Shown here: in pieces, positions 17,612 through 26,229 of the stretch
How positions within the stretch are numbered: position 1 is the stretch's first letter
Layout of the letters: each line of letters starts with the position of its first letter
Source: Streptomyces europaeiscabiei
Lineage (GTDB): Bacteria; Actinomycetota; Actinomycetes; Streptomycetales; Streptomycetaceae
Direction: 5' to 3'
Assembly (NCBI RefSeq): GCF_036346855.1
Contig: NZ_CP107841.1
Span: 9,676,001-9,740,000 of the forward strand
Length of the DNA stretch: 64,000 nucleotides
Notes under the pieces: generated by a model
What the model saw: the letters and a program-made list of their open reading frames with translations, nothing else
Databases searched by the model: none
Told to the model about the DNA's origin: nothing
Translations under genes and position numbers: made by a program

Positions 17612-18268
17612 ATGACCGAGATCATCCTGATGTCCGACCCGAAGGTGGCGGCCGTACCCGTCCACGACTCCGACGAGCCGCTCGTCGACGTACGCCGGGC
17701 CGGCCCCCTGCTGGTCGACGAGCGCAAGGCCGACGCCACGGGCGCCTACGCCCAGCTGCGCGCGGGCGTGCTCGACCGGCTGGTCGAGGCTCAGTCACTG
17801 CTGCCGGACGGGCTGCGCCTGCTCTTCGTCGAGGGCTACCGCCCGCCGTCCCTGCAGCGCGAGTACTTCGAGGAGTACGCGGCCGAGCAGCGCGCCCTGC
17901 ACCCCGACTGGCCCGCCGACCGTATCCGCACGGCGGCCAGCCGCTATGTCTCCCCGCCCGAGATAGCCCCGCACTCCGCGGGCGCGGCCGTGGACCTGAC
18001 CCTCGTCGACGCCGACGGCCGTGAACTGGACTTCGGTACGCGGGTCAACGCCGACCCGGAGGAGAGCGCCGGCGCCTGCTACACGGGGGCGGACGGCATC
18101 TCCGCCGAGGCCCGCGCCCACCGGGAGACGCTCGGAGCCGCCCTCACCGCGGCCGGCCTGGTCAACTACCCCACCGAGTGGTGGCACTGGTCGTACGGCG
18201 ACCGTTACTGGGCCCTGATGACGGGCGCGCCGGGGGCGCTGTACGGGCCGCGGGAATTCGACGCCTGA
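17612..18268 (+). CDS. D-alanyl-D-alanine dipeptidase, VanX/DdpX family (M15D)
   Basis: The 218-residue protein contains the zinc and catalytic signatures of the family: EGYRPPSLQREYF, the metal motif HSAGAAVDL with His121 and Asp128, and EWWHW with base Glu189 and ligand His192. Such enzymes cleave D-Ala-D-Ala and similar dipeptides. No VanH, VanA or VanRS gene is nearby, so a housekeeping role in recycling or use of D-Ala dipeptides is more likely than glycopeptide resistance. No signal peptide is visible, so it should act in the cytoplasm. Confidence 0.9.
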   Translation: MTEIILMSDPKVAAVPVHDSDEPLVDVRRAGPLLVDERKADATGAYAQLRAGVLDRLVEAQSLLPDGLRLLFVEGYRPPSLQREYFEEYAAEQRALHPDWPADRIRTAASRYVSPPEIAPHSAGAAVDLTLVDADGRELDFGTRVNADPEESAGACYTGADGISAEARAHRETLGAALTAAGLVNYPTEWWHWSYGDRYWALMTGAPGALYGPREFDA

Positions 18269-18288
18269 GCGCGTCCGAAAAGGGAGAA

Positions 18289-18322
18289 GCCCCGACCGGG
18301 ACGGGGGAATCACGGTCGGGGC
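18289..18322. terminator. Terminator after VanX-like gene
   Basis: Arms GCCCCGACCG and CGGTCGGGGC enclose 14 bases, starting 20 bases after the stop of the dipeptidase gene. The remaining 227 bases to the convergent HAD gene (18323-18549) hold no ORF or site I can support. Confidence 0.8.
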
Positions 18323-18549
18323 GGTCTGTGTGTGGGCGCGGACGGCGGTCGCCTCTCGGCGAAAGGCTCCACAGGGCTTCAGCCGAACGATCGTCCCTGT
18401 GGGCAAAAGGTGAGGCCCGGGGACACTGTCCCGTCCGCACCCACGGTTGGCTCAACGGGAAAGTACCAGGGGGTGTTCCTTCCCTATCCGGACATTGCCG
18501 GTGATCTGCATCACGTTGTGCAAGGTCGCCCACAGCGGCTGTCACCAGG

Positions 18550-19215
18550 TCATTCCTCCCGACCGAGCGGACTCTCCTCCAGTGCGGCCAGCAGATGGGC
18601 CGGATTCCGGAACACCGCCTCCGCGCCGGCCGCCTCCAGCTCGGGCCGTGGGATACCGCCGCAGAGCACCGCCACGCAGCGCACCCCCGCCCGGACGCCC
18701 GCCCGCATGTCCCAGACCGTGTCCCCGACGAACACCGACCGCTCGGCCTCAGCCCCGGCCAGCTCCAGGGCCTGCACCACCGGGTCAGGCGCCGGCTTCC
18801 CCTCGGCCACGTCGTCGGCGCTCGCCGTCGCCACGATGGCGTCGTCGGCCCCGATCGCCCGCCGCAACGCGGCCAGCTCCGCCCCGCTCGCCGAGGTCGC
18901 CAGCACCACGCTCCAGCCCTGCCCGTCGAGCCGCCGCAACAGCCGCCCGGCGTCCGGCAATGCGGGCAGCCGTTCGAAGTACGTCCCGTACAACGCCTTG
19001 TGCGCCGCGCTCAGCGCGTCCTTCTCCTCCGGGTCGCGCTCCTCACCCAGCAGATACGTGATCAGATCCCCGGACGGCAGCCCCACCGCCCGATGCACGT
19101 CATGCATGGCCACCTGATGCCCACCCTGCCGAAACGCCTCCCACCAGGCGACGACATGCAGGTGATTACTGTCGACAAGGGTTCCGTCGACATCGAAAAC
19201 AGCGGCCCTACCCAT
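18550..19215 (-). CDS. HAD-superfamily hydrolase (phosphatase-like)
   Basis: The 221-residue protein shows the HAD motifs in order: DVDGTLVDS with nucleophile Asp8 and Asp10, a helical cap of the beta-phosphoglucomutase/phosphoglycolate type, ATSASG for motif II, GKPAPDP with the motif III Lys, and VGDTVWDM for the motif IV acids. It is a cytoplasmic phosphatase for an unidentified small phosphate. It is read from the same strand as, and 142 bases downstream of, the PHP gene. Confidence 0.88.
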   Translation of the reverse strand: MGRAAVFDVDGTLVDSNHLHVVAWWEAFRQGGHQVAMHDVHRAVGLPSGDLITYLLGEERDPEEKDALSAAHKALYGTYFERLPALPDAGRLLRRLDGQGWSVVLATSASGAELAALRRAIGADDAIVATASADDVAEGKPAPDPVVQALELAGAEAERSVFVGDTVWDMRAGVRAGVRCVAVLCGGIPRPELEAAGAEAVFRNPAHLLAALEESPLGREE

Positions 19216-19357
19216 GGCTCACCTTTCCGGAGACTTCGACACACGCGCCCTTCAGGGGCGCGGGGCTGTATCCAAATGCGGCTCCCCCGCGTGGGCGCGA
19301 CAAGCCACGACGCACCCGCACGCGCCGAACCGAACCCACCGAACCCCCCCCGAGCAC

Positions 19358-20401
19358 TCAGGCACTCGGCACCCCCTCCGGAACCTCCCGATCCCGAGCC
19401 CACCCGAGAACCTCCTCCACCCCCCACGTGGTCACCACCCGTTCCGCCGGCACCCCGCACTCCTCCGCCCGAGCACACCCGTACGCCTGCCAGGTCAACT
19501 GCCCCGGCGCATGCGCGTCCGTGTCGACCGAGAACAACACCCCCGCCTCCACGGCCCCCCGCACCAACCGCCGGGGCGGATCCAGCCGCTCCGGCCGGGA
19601 GTTGATCTCCACGGCCGTACCCGTCTCCGCGCACGCCGCGAACACCGCCTCCGCGTCGAACTCCGACTCGGGCCGCTCCCGCCCGGTCACCAGCCGCCCC
19701 GTGCAGTGCCCCAGCACGTCGGAGTGCGGGTCACGGACGGCGGCGACCATCCGCCGGGTCATCGCACGCGCGTCCATCCGCAGCTTGGAGTGCACGGACA
19801 CCACCACCACGTCGAGCCGTTCCAGCAGCTCGGGCTCCTGGTCCAGCGAACCGTCGTCGAGGATGTCGCACTCGATGCCGGTGAGCAGCCGGAACGGGGC
19901 CCACGTCTCGTTCAGCGCGGCCACCACGTCGAGCTGCTCCCGCAGCCGCTCCGGGGACAGGCCGCGGGCGACGGTCAGCCGGGGGGAGTGGTCGGTGAGC
20001 ACGGTCCATTCGTGGCCGAGGCGCGCGGCGGTCCGGCCCATCTCCTCGATGGGGCTGCCGCCGTCCGACCAGTCGGAGTGCACATGGCAGTCGCCCCGGA
20101 TCAGCCTCAACAGCTCCGCACCCGCGCCCTCGCCCGTCGGCGGGGCCTCGGTCCCCTGTTCCAGCTGCCGCAGATAGCCGGGCACCTCCCCGGCCAGCGC
20201 CTCGCGCACCACCTGCGCGGTCTTCGGCCCGACGCCCTTCAGCGACTCCAGCGACCCGGTGGTCGCCCGTTCGGCCACCTCGTCCGCCGGGAGTGCGCCG
20301 AGCACGGCGGAGGCCGTACGGAACGCACGTACGCGATAGGTGGGGGCCCGGTCCCGCTCCAGCAGGAATGCGATCCGGTCCAGGGCCTCGACGGGATCCA
20401 T
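19358..20401 (-). CDS. PHP-domain phosphoesterase with N-terminal helix-hairpin-helix
   Basis: The 347-residue protein joins a DNA-polymerase-X-like helical and HhH part (GSLESLKGVGPKTAQVVREAL, residues about 47-67) to a PHP domain. Metal-site motifs of the PHP part are DCHVHSDWSDG, LTDHSPR, TGIECDI, VVSVHSKL, HCTGR and SVDTDAH. The polymerase catalytic domain of PolX is missing, so this resembles stand-alone PHP proteins with phosphoesterase or histidinol-phosphatase-like chemistry, perhaps acting on DNA ends. The ATG at 20401 has GGAGG upstream; the 23-codon extension is rejected. Confidence 0.83.
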   Translation of the reverse strand: MDPVEALDRIAFLLERDRAPTYRVRAFRTASAVLGALPADEVAERATTGSLESLKGVGPKTAQVVREALAGEVPGYLRQLEQGTEAPPTGEGAGAELLRLIRGDCHVHSDWSDGGSPIEEMGRTAARLGHEWTVLTDHSPRLTVARGLSPERLREQLDVVAALNETWAPFRLLTGIECDILDDGSLDQEPELLERLDVVVVSVHSKLRMDARAMTRRMVAAVRDPHSDVLGHCTGRLVTGRERPESEFDAEAVFAACAETGTAVEINSRPERLDPPRRLVRGAVEAGVLFSVDTDAHAPGQLTWQAYGCARAEECGVPAERVVTTWGVEEVLGWARDREVPEGVPSA

Positions 20402-20539
20402 GGCACCTCCAGCCTCCGGCTTCCAGCGTCGCGCAGCCCCCGGGTACCCGCACGGCGGCCGTACGATCACGGGCGGCCGGACTCACCCGCCCGGACGCCG
20501 TCCGGTCACCGACCGCCGGAACCGCTCTACGCTCTAGAC

Positions 20540-20776
20540 ATGACCGAAAGCGCGAGCCCCTACATTTCCCATCCCCGGGTCCTGGTGCTCGGGGTGCAGC
20601 CCGGTACGCCGCCGTTCCGGATCGTGGAGATCGACGGCCAGGTGGTCGGCGAGGCGAAGACGTTGACGGACGTGCTGCGGGCCGCGGCGGCCTACGGGGT
20701 CGTCGTCCACGACCTCGACGACCCCGACCAGGTCCGCTGGGTGGGCGGCGACAAATTCACTTGGACGCGGCACTAG
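20540..20776 (+). CDS. Small conserved hypothetical protein
   Basis: A 78-residue soluble protein, MTESASPYISHPRVLVLGVQ onward, ending DKFTWTRH. I recognise no named domain, although similar small proteins occur widely in Streptomyces as far as I recall. It has no Shine-Dalgarno site; a TACGCT box ends six bases before the ATG, so the transcript is probably leaderless. Its last 20 bases overlap the end of the convergent VanZ-like gene. Confidence 0.7.
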   Translation: MTESASPYISHPRVLVLGVQPGTPPFRIVEIDGQVVGEAKTLTDVLRAAAAYGVVVHDLDDPDQVRWVGGDKFTWTRH

Positions 20777-21437
20777 CCTTCTTGCCCCGGCCGAAGCGCA
20801 GCCGCTGTGCCCAGCCGCCGCGCGGTGCCTTCGGTCGGCCCGGCGCCTTCCGCTGCGCCGGAGCCTTGCGCTGGGTCGGTGCCTTGCGCTCGGCCGGTGC
20901 GGCCTTCGGCTCGCGCGGGACTCGGGCGTGCACCGCCCGGCCGAGCCGCCGGCCCAGCAGCAGATAGCCCAGCAGCGCGCCCGTCGTGTTGAGGATGACG
21001 TCGTCGATGTCGAACGCGCGTCCGGTGACGAGCGCGCCCTGCACCAGCTCGACCAGCAGCATCATCAACGCGGTCAGCGCGGGCACGCGCAGCAGGCCGC
21101 GTGCCCCGGGCGCCAGCACCGGCAGCAGGATCCCGAACGGCACGCCCAGCAGGATGTTCCCGCCGACCTGCTTGATCGCGTCCCGCGGGTCGGGGTGGTG
21201 CCAGTAGAGCTTCAGGGAGCTGCCGGGGTGGAGGTTGCTGTGGGTGAGCGCCTCCGACGCCGGGGACGGCTGGAGGGTGAGCCCGGCCAGCACCACGCCG
21301 AAGGCCACCATGGCCATGAAGGCCAGTGCCATCGCCAGCAGCCGCAGGGGCAGTGGGAGTGGTCGTCGAACGTCCGCGGCCGCCGGGGGGCGGCGGCCGG
21401 AGGCTGTGGAACGGGAACTTGACGTGGTGCCGGCCAT
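20757..21437 (-). CDS. VanZ-family membrane protein
   Basis: The 226-residue protein has the VanZ-like core: a first transmembrane segment at about residues 33-53, an inner part with IKQVGGNILLGVPFGILLPVL, a third segment (LTALMMLLVELVQGALV), and the family motif FDIDDVILNTTGALLGYLLL. The C-terminal 45 residues are a basic tail with repeated (R/T)xKAP units. VanZ lowers teicoplanin binding in van clusters, but these chromosomal homologues have no established function. The ATG has a GGGAGG site upstream. It overlaps the small convergent gene at its 3' end. Confidence 0.85.
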   Translation of the reverse strand: MAGTTSSSRSTASGRRPPAAADVRRPLPLPLRLLAMALAFMAMVAFGVVLAGLTLQPSPASEALTHSNLHPGSSLKLYWHHPDPRDAIKQVGGNILLGVPFGILLPVLAPGARGLLRVPALTALMMLLVELVQGALVTGRAFDIDDVILNTTGALLGYLLLGRRLGRAVHARVPREPKAAPAERKAPTQRKAPAQRKAPGRPKAPRGGWAQRLRFGRGKKASAASK

Positions 21438-21690
21438 GCGACCCTCCCGATTTCAACTTCCCTCTGTCACAAGGTGGCTACCCCCGAAGCGGCCCACGAT
21501 TCCCGTCCGGACGACCCTTGCGGGAAGTCGTCCGCCGGGTTTCGCGGGTTTCCCCTCGCCCTCCCCGGGCACTCCGGGGTGCGAGTGACAGGGGCCCGCT
21601 CCCGTTCGAGGGGTGCCGGAGAGGCGCCCGGGAGCGCGGGACGTGGGAGGGCGCGGACGTGCGGAGGCGGCGGATGAGCCGACGTGCGTC
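21438..21690. other. Intergenic stretch without a gene
   Basis: This 250-base stretch upstream of the VanZ-like gene and downstream of the DUF4230 gene contains no frame with convincing coding character. Apart from the ribosome site of the VanZ-like gene and a GC-rich leader I see nothing in it. Confidence 0.6.
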
Positions 21691-21718
21691 GCGCTCTCCC
21701 CGAACCCGGGGAGAGCGC
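21691..21718. terminator. Terminator of the DUF4230 gene
   Basis: Arms GCGCTCTCCCC and GGGGAGAGCGC enclose six bases, 19 bases past the stop of the minus-strand DUF4230 gene. Confidence 0.85.
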
Positions 21719-21737
21719 GGGTGCTCGTCAGGACCCG

Positions 21738-22394
21738 TCAGGACCCGTACGTCACCTTTACCTCCTTGAAGCCGAGGGATGTCAGCAGTCCTTCGAGCAT
21801 GTCGGTGGTGTTGGCCTCGGCACGGTCCGTGAGCTTGCTGTCCTTCGCGGCGTCGCCGATGTGCTTGACGGCGAGGCGCTGCACGGCCTGTTCGCCGTTG
21901 GGGTTGTCGGAGAACACGTCGCCGAGGCGGTCGAGCAGCCCGCGCTGCTTGGACACGGCGTAGGAGTGCTCGGTGTCGAGGGCCGGCTTGCCGAGCTGTG
22001 CGTGCGGGAGGTTGATGGTGGCCGACGTGCGGTCCTCGTCGACCTTCACGTCGTTGTCGCCGACCTTGCCGAGGTCGACATAGGCGTCGACGGTGCCCGC
22101 ACCGACGTACAGCGTGCGGGTGCCGCGGATCGCGTCCGGCAGGTACTTGGCGTCCTTCTCCAGGTCGACGACGACCTGGAAGTTGCCCGAGGCGGCGTCG
22201 TAACGGCTCATGTCCTGGATGGACTTCAGGAGTGTGGGCCCCGAGCGGTCGTGCTCCTCGGTGCCGAACACGTCCTCCAGCCCCCCGAAGACCAGCATCC
22301 TCAGCGCGGCCAGCAGCACCACGATGAGGACGACCGCAGCGGTGAGCAGTTTGGCCCAGCCGGGCAGACGCGTGCGCTTGATGGACGTCGTCAT
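21738..22394 (-). CDS. DUF4230 domain membrane-anchored protein
   Basis: The 218-residue protein has one N-terminal transmembrane helix (LLTAAVVLIVVLLAALRMLVF, about residues 16-36) without a cleavage site. A DUF4230 domain follows outside the membrane (SGPTLLKSIQDMSRYDAASGNFQVVVDLEKD and onward). Function is unknown. The start is fixed by an AAGGAGGAC ribosome site six bases upstream, which rejects the much longer open frame. It is transcribed away from the PRPP synthetase gene. Confidence 0.85.
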   Translation of the reverse strand: MTTSIKRTRLPGWAKLLTAAVVLIVVLLAALRMLVFGGLEDVFGTEEHDRSGPTLLKSIQDMSRYDAASGNFQVVVDLEKDAKYLPDAIRGTRTLYVGAGTVDAYVDLGKVGDNDVKVDEDRTSATINLPHAQLGKPALDTEHSYAVSKQRGLLDRLGDVFSDNPNGEQAVQRLAVKHIGDAAKDSKLTDRAEANTTDMLEGLLTSLGFKEVKVTYGS

Positions 22395-22590
22395 GTCGAC
22401 GGTCCTCCTTCCTCTTTCAACGAATGCCCGCAAAGGCCCGGGGGGAACGCCGAGTTGGTGATTGTCCGCACTTCGCCGTAGACCGGGGGTGCGGCCCGTC
22501 CGGGCCGCCGTACCGCATCGGCGTACGCCGGGCGGCCAGTAGCATGAGCCGCGCAGCCCGTAATGATCATGTTCATGCGAGGAGCCGACC

Positions 22591-23544
22591 GTGCGTGACA
22601 TCGCCGTCTTCACCGGCAGCGCCCACCCCGAGCTCGCGGACGAGGTGTGCGCGCACCTGGGGGTGCCCCTGAGTCCGTCCCGGGTGAGCCGTTTCGCCAA
22701 CGACTGTCTGGAGGTGCAGCTCCAGGCCAACTGCCGGGAGAAGGACGTGTTCCTGATCCAGCCGCTGGTCGCGCCGGTTCAGGAGCATCTCGTCGAGCTG
22801 CTGCTGATGTGCGACGCGGCGCGCGGCGCCTCGGCGGGCCGGATCACCGTGGTCATGCCGCACTACTCCTACGCCCGCTCCGACAAGAAGGACGCGCCGC
22901 GCATCTCCATCGGCGGCCGGCTGGTCGCCGATCTGATGGTGGCGGCGGGTGCCGGCCGTGTCCTCGCCATGACCCTGCACTCACCGCAGGTGCACGGCTT
23001 CTTCTCGGTGCCGGTCGATCATCTGCACGCCCTGCGCGAACTGGCCGCGCACTTCCGGCAGTACGACCTGACCCGTACGACGGTGGTGTCGCCGGACCTG
23101 GGCAACGCCAAGGAGGCGGCGGCGTTCGCACGGATGATCGGCGCTCAGGTCGCCGCGGGTGCCAAGCAGCGGTTCGCGGACGACCGGGTGAGCATCAACT
23201 CGGTGATCGGCGAGGTCACCGGGCGGGATGTGATCGTCCTCGACGACGAGATCGCCAAGGGCAGCACCGTCCTGGAACTTCTGGAGCGGCTGCGGGAGCT
23301 GGGGCCGCGTTCGATCCGGGTGGCGTGCACCCACGGACTGTTCGCGGCGGGCGCCCTGAAGCGGCTGAGTGCGCAGCCCGACATCCTGGAGATCGTCTGC
23401 ACGAACACGGTGCCCGTCCCCGTGGACGAACGCACCGAGAAGCTCAAGATCCTCTCCATCGCCCCCGCGCTCGCCGAGGCCGTGCGGCGCATCCACAACG
23501 GCGAGTCCGTCAGCGCCCTGTTCGACGCGCCGTCGAGGGAATAG
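22591..23544 (+). CDS. prs: Ribose-phosphate diphosphokinase (PRPP synthetase) paralogue
   Basis: The 317-residue protein makes 5-phosphoribosyl-1-pyrophosphate from ribose-5-phosphate and ATP. It keeps the N-terminal phosphoribosyltransferase-like half (VFTGSAHPELA, MPHYSYARSDKKDAPR) and the C-terminal half with SPDLGNAKEAAAFA. The PRPP loop reads VIVLDDEIAKGST, whereas the common bacterial form is DDxxDTGGT, and the ribose-phosphate region has SPDLGN instead of SPDxGG. It therefore looks like a divergent second copy rather than the essential housekeeping enzyme. The GTG start has an AGGAG site upstream. No linked nucleotide or histidine genes are seen. Confidence 0.85.
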   Translation: MRDIAVFTGSAHPELADEVCAHLGVPLSPSRVSRFANDCLEVQLQANCREKDVFLIQPLVAPVQEHLVELLLMCDAARGASAGRITVVMPHYSYARSDKKDAPRISIGGRLVADLMVAAGAGRVLAMTLHSPQVHGFFSVPVDHLHALRELAAHFRQYDLTRTTVVSPDLGNAKEAAAFARMIGAQVAAGAKQRFADDRVSINSVIGEVTGRDVIVLDDEIAKGSTVLELLERLRELGPRSIRVACTHGLFAAGALKRLSAQPDILEIVCTNTVPVPVDERTEKLKILSIAPALAEAVRRIHNGESVSALFDAPSRE

Positions 23545-23604
23545 CGGGAAGAGAGGGAACGGATGCAACCGAGACAGGAGAACGGCGAGGGCCGAGGGGC
23601 GGGG

Positions 23605-24000
23605 TCATAAAGTGCCGGACGCGGTGCCGGACGCGGCTTCGGGCTGCTCCAGGGCCGCGTCCAGCGACGGGGCGGGCGGCAGCAGCCGGGCCAGGCCGGT
23701 GACCTTCAGGACGCGCAGGGTGAGCGGGTGGGTGCAGACCAGGCGCAGCTCGCCGTCGCGGTCGAGCACCCGCTGCCGGGCCCGGTAGAGCAGCCGCAGG
23801 CCCGAGCAGTCGAAGAACTCGACCTGCCTCAGGTCGATCACGATCCGGGCGCCGGGGCGGCTCGTCGCCGCGTCGAGGTGCGGAATGATCTCCACGGCCG
23901 CCGCGATGTCGATCTCGCCGTGCAGTTCGAGCACGGTACGGCCGCGCTCCGTGCGGACGCGCAGGTACCCGGTCGCGGGCGGTGTGGGGTCGCTCGACAC
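23605..24000 (-). CDS. STAS-domain anti-sigma factor antagonist
   Basis: The 131-residue protein is a single STAS domain (residues 12-105) with the phosphoacceptor motif IDLRQVEFFDCSGLRLL, in which Ser66 is the expected target of an anti-sigma-factor kinase. Proteins of this type release sigma factors when unphosphorylated. No RsbW-like kinase or sigma gene is adjacent, so the partner must lie elsewhere; the SpoIIE-type phosphatase at 55207 is a possible functional partner but not a neighbour. The start GTG at 24000 gives the family length. Confidence 0.85.
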   Translation of the reverse strand: MSSDPTPPATGYLRVRTERGRTVLELHGEIDIAAAVEIIPHLDAATSRPGARIVIDLRQVEFFDCSGLRLLYRARQRVLDRDGELRLVCTHPLTLRVLKVTGLARLLPPAPSLDAALEQPEAASGTASGTL

Positions 24001-24159
24001 GACGGCATCGTCTCCAACCGGACTGTGTCAGGACAGACATGAGGGCAAAACCCGTCCCTGCCCTGCAAGTTACCCTCGTCAGGGTGAATTTCAGCATGTT
24101 CGATTGACATATGTCTTCGATTTCTCCGGCAATCCGTCCGGAGTTTTGCGCAGAGCCCT

Positions 24160-24606
24160 CTACGACAGGGCGTGCCACGCCTTCGACAGCGACTGCCGGA
24201 ACTGGTCGGCCTGGTGCGCCGTGAGGTCGCTGATCATGCGTTCTTCCAGGTCACGCATGGGTTCGGCGTAGCGGTCGAGTAGCTCACGCCCGTCGTCCGT
24301 CAGCAGGATCAGCAGCTCCCGCCGGTTGCGCGGATTGCGCTCCCGGCGCACGAGTCCCCGGTTCTCGAGACTGCGTACGAGATCCGCGATGGACTGGGCG
24401 GTGACGAACGAGTCGCGGGCGAGCTGGGCGGCCGAGAGTCCGTCGTGCCGCTCCAGGACGGTGAGCGACGTGTACTGCAGGGCTGTGATCCCGGCCGGCT
24501 TCACCAGTTCGTCCAGGCGCGAGCGGACAACGAGCTCGACCTGCTTGACCATGTAGAGGAGGGAAGGGGGTGCCTTGGTGCCGACCATGGGGTCAGCGTA
24601 AGGCAT
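24160..24606 (-). CDS. MarR-family transcriptional regulator
   Basis: The 148-residue protein has the winged helix of MarR proteins: LTVLERHDGLSAAQLARDSFVTAQSIADLVRSLENRGLV, then the wing RNPRNRRELLILLTDDG. It faces the aldehyde dehydrogenase gene. Two palindromes with the shared core CAGGA(A/T)..CCTG lie between the two genes, so it probably represses itself and the dehydrogenase pair until an aldehyde or phenolic ligand appears. I start at MPYADPMVG; MVGTKAPPS 18 bases later is also possible, and neither has a clear ribosome site. Confidence 0.88.
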   Translation of the reverse strand: MPYADPMVGTKAPPSLLYMVKQVELVVRSRLDELVKPAGITALQYTSLTVLERHDGLSAAQLARDSFVTAQSIADLVRSLENRGLVRRERNPRNRRELLILLTDDGRELLDRYAEPMRDLEERMISDLTAHQADQFRQSLSKAWHALS

Positions 24607-24608
24607 TG

Positions 24609-24621
24609 ACAGGAAACCTGT
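24609..24621. promoter_or_regulatory. MarR operator candidate 1
   Basis: ACAGGAAACCTGT is a perfect 5-bp inverted repeat around three bases, two bases upstream of the marR start. It shares its CAGGA...CCTG core with the longer palindrome 16 bases away. Confidence 0.6.
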
Positions 24622-24637
24622 GTGTAATGAAACTGCG

Positions 24638-24660
24638 AACCAGCAGGAATCCTGTTGGTT
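24638..24660. promoter_or_regulatory. MarR operator candidate 2
   Basis: Arms AACCAGCAGGA and TCCTGTTGGTT (one mismatch) form a near-perfect 23-bp palindrome midway between the marR gene and the aldehyde dehydrogenase gene. Size and position are typical of MarR binding sites. Confidence 0.7.
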
Positions 24661-24703
24661 GAAGACTTGGCGATCAGGCTGAATCAAGGCTTAGGAGTGG
24701 GCA

Positions 24704-26161
24704 ATGACGACCACCTTCGAGAGCGAGCCCGGGCGGCTGTTCATCGGTGGACAGTGGCTCGAGGCGACTGACGGGGCACGCGCCGACGTGATCGACCCGT
24801 CCACGGGCCAGGTGGTCACGACGGTCGCGGAAGCGGGTGCCGCCGACGTCGACGCCGCCGTGCGCGCCGCACGCGAGGCGTTCGACAGCGGCACGTGGTC
24901 CGGGCTGAGCGGCCGCGAGCGCGGCCGGATCCTGAACCGCGTCGCTCAGCTGATCCGGGAGAACGCCGACGACATCGCGGCCATCGAGAGCCGTGACGTC
25001 GGCAAGCCCATCACCCTGGCCCACGCGGTCGACGTGACGAACGCGGCCAACGACTACGAGTACTACGCCTCCCTCGCCTGGTCCCTGGACGGCTCCGCCC
25101 GCGACGTCCCGAACAACCGCCTCGCCTACACCAAGCGCGGCCCGATCGGTGTGGTCGGCGCGATCACCCCGTTCAACTTCCCGCTGATCCTGGCCGGCTC
25201 CAAGATCGCCCCCGCGCTCGCGGCCGGCAACACGGTCGTGCACAAGCCGGCCGAGGAGACCCCGCTCAGCGCCCTCTACATGGCGGGGCTCCTGAAGGAG
25301 GCCGGTGTCCCGGACGGCGTCTACAACGTGGTCACCGGCACGGGCCCGGTCGCGGGCGAGGCGCTGCTGCGCAACCCCGGCGTCGACAAGATCGCCTTCA
25401 CCGGTTCCACCGCGACCGGCCGGCACGCGGCGAGCGTCGCCGGCGAGGGACTGAAGCAGGTCACGATGGAGCTGGGCGGCAACGCGGCGCACCTCGTCTT
25501 CGAGGACGCCGACATAGAGAAGGCCATCGGCGCCATCATCAAGGGCTTCGTCTTCAACACCGGCCAGTTCTGCATGGGCGGCCCCCGCCTGCTGGTCGCC
25601 CGTTCGGTCCACGACACCGTGGTCGGCATCCTCGCCGACGCCGTGCCCGGCGTGCCGATCGGCGACCCCCGGCAGCCCGAGACCGTCATCGGCCCGATGG
25701 CGGGCGAGCGCCACCTGAAGAAGGTCGAGGAGTACGTCGAGCTGGCCCGCAAGGAGGGCGGCCGCATCGTCTGCGGCGGCGAGCGCCTCGACCTGGACGG
25801 CGGCTACTACTACAAGCCCACCGTCATCGCCGACCTCACCAACGACTCCCGGGTCGTCCAGGAGGAGGTCTTCGGGCCGGTCCTCACCGTGCAGCCCTTC
25901 GACTCCGAGGACGAGGCCGTCGAACTGGCCAACTCCACGCCGTACGGGCTGGCCTCCGGCATCCAGACCACCGACCTCACCCGCGCCCACCGCGTCGCCG
26001 ACCGCCTCCAGGCGGGCATCGTCTGGGTCAACGACTGGCCGATGCTCGACCCCGCCGTGCCCTTCGGCGGGGTGAAGGCCTCCGGCTTCGGGCGCGAGTA
26101 CGGCCCAGAAGCGCTGGAGTCCTACACCAAGGTCAAGTCCGTCGTCGTCTCGCTCGACTGA
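24704..26161 (+). CDS. NAD(P)-dependent aldehyde dehydrogenase
   Basis: The 485-residue protein is a classical aldehyde dehydrogenase that oxidises aldehydes to acids. The cofactor-binding block is [34 protein letters not shown], the general base Glu256 lies in MELGG, and the nucleophile Cys290 lies in NTGQFCMGG. The C-terminal [10 protein letters not shown] and [15 protein letters not shown] blocks are normal. It is followed after 68 bases by a zinc alcohol dehydrogenase, so the pair converts an alcohol to an acid via the aldehyde. Control by the divergent MarR is likely. Exact substrate unknown; aromatic or aminoaldehyde types fit. Confidence 0.92.
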   Translation: MTTTFESEPGRLFIGGQWLEATDGARADVIDPSTGQVVTTVAEAGAADVDAAVRAAREAFDSGTWSGLSGRERGRILNRVAQLIRENADDIAAIESRDVGKPITLAHAVDVTNAANDYEYYASLAWSLDGSARDVPNNRLAYTKRGPIGVVGAITPFNFPLILAGSKIAPALAAGNTVVHKPAEETPLSALYMAGLLKEAGVPDGVYNVVTGTGPVAGEALLRNPGVDKIAFTGSTATGRHAASVAGEGLKQVTMELGGNAAHLVFEDADIEKAIGAIIKGFVFNTGQFCMGGPRLLVARSVHDTVVGILADAVPGVPIGDPRQPETVIGPMAGERHLKKVEEYVELARKEGGRIVCGGERLDLDGGYYYKPTVIADLTNDSRVVQEEVFGPVLTVQPFDSEDEAVELANSTPYGLASGIQTTDLTRAHRVADRLQAGIVWVNDWPMLDPAVPFGGVKASGFGREYGPEALESYTKVKSVVVSLD

Positions 26162-26180
26162 GCGCCTCCCCGGGATCACT

Positions 26181-26208
26181 CGTGAGCCGCCCGCTGCGGC
26201 GGCTCACG
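26181..26208. terminator. Intercistronic hairpin between ALDH and ADH genes
   Basis: Arms CGTGAGCCGC and GCGGCTCACG enclose eight bases and end eight bases before the AAGGAG site of the alcohol dehydrogenase gene. It may partly terminate or stabilise the upstream message, setting the ratio of the two enzymes. Confidence 0.6.
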
Positions 26209-26229
26209 GACAGACAAGGAGTCATGAGA

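Noticed and set aside
18323..18549. Possible small gene or RNA between the convergent VanX-like and HAD genes
   Set aside because: No frame has a ribosome site with convincing codon use, and no conserved RNA structure could be recognised by eye.
17612..21437. VanX-like and VanZ-like genes considered as a glycopeptide resistance cluster
   Set aside because: They are about 3 kb apart, on opposite strands, with unrelated genes between and no VanH, VanA or VanRS.
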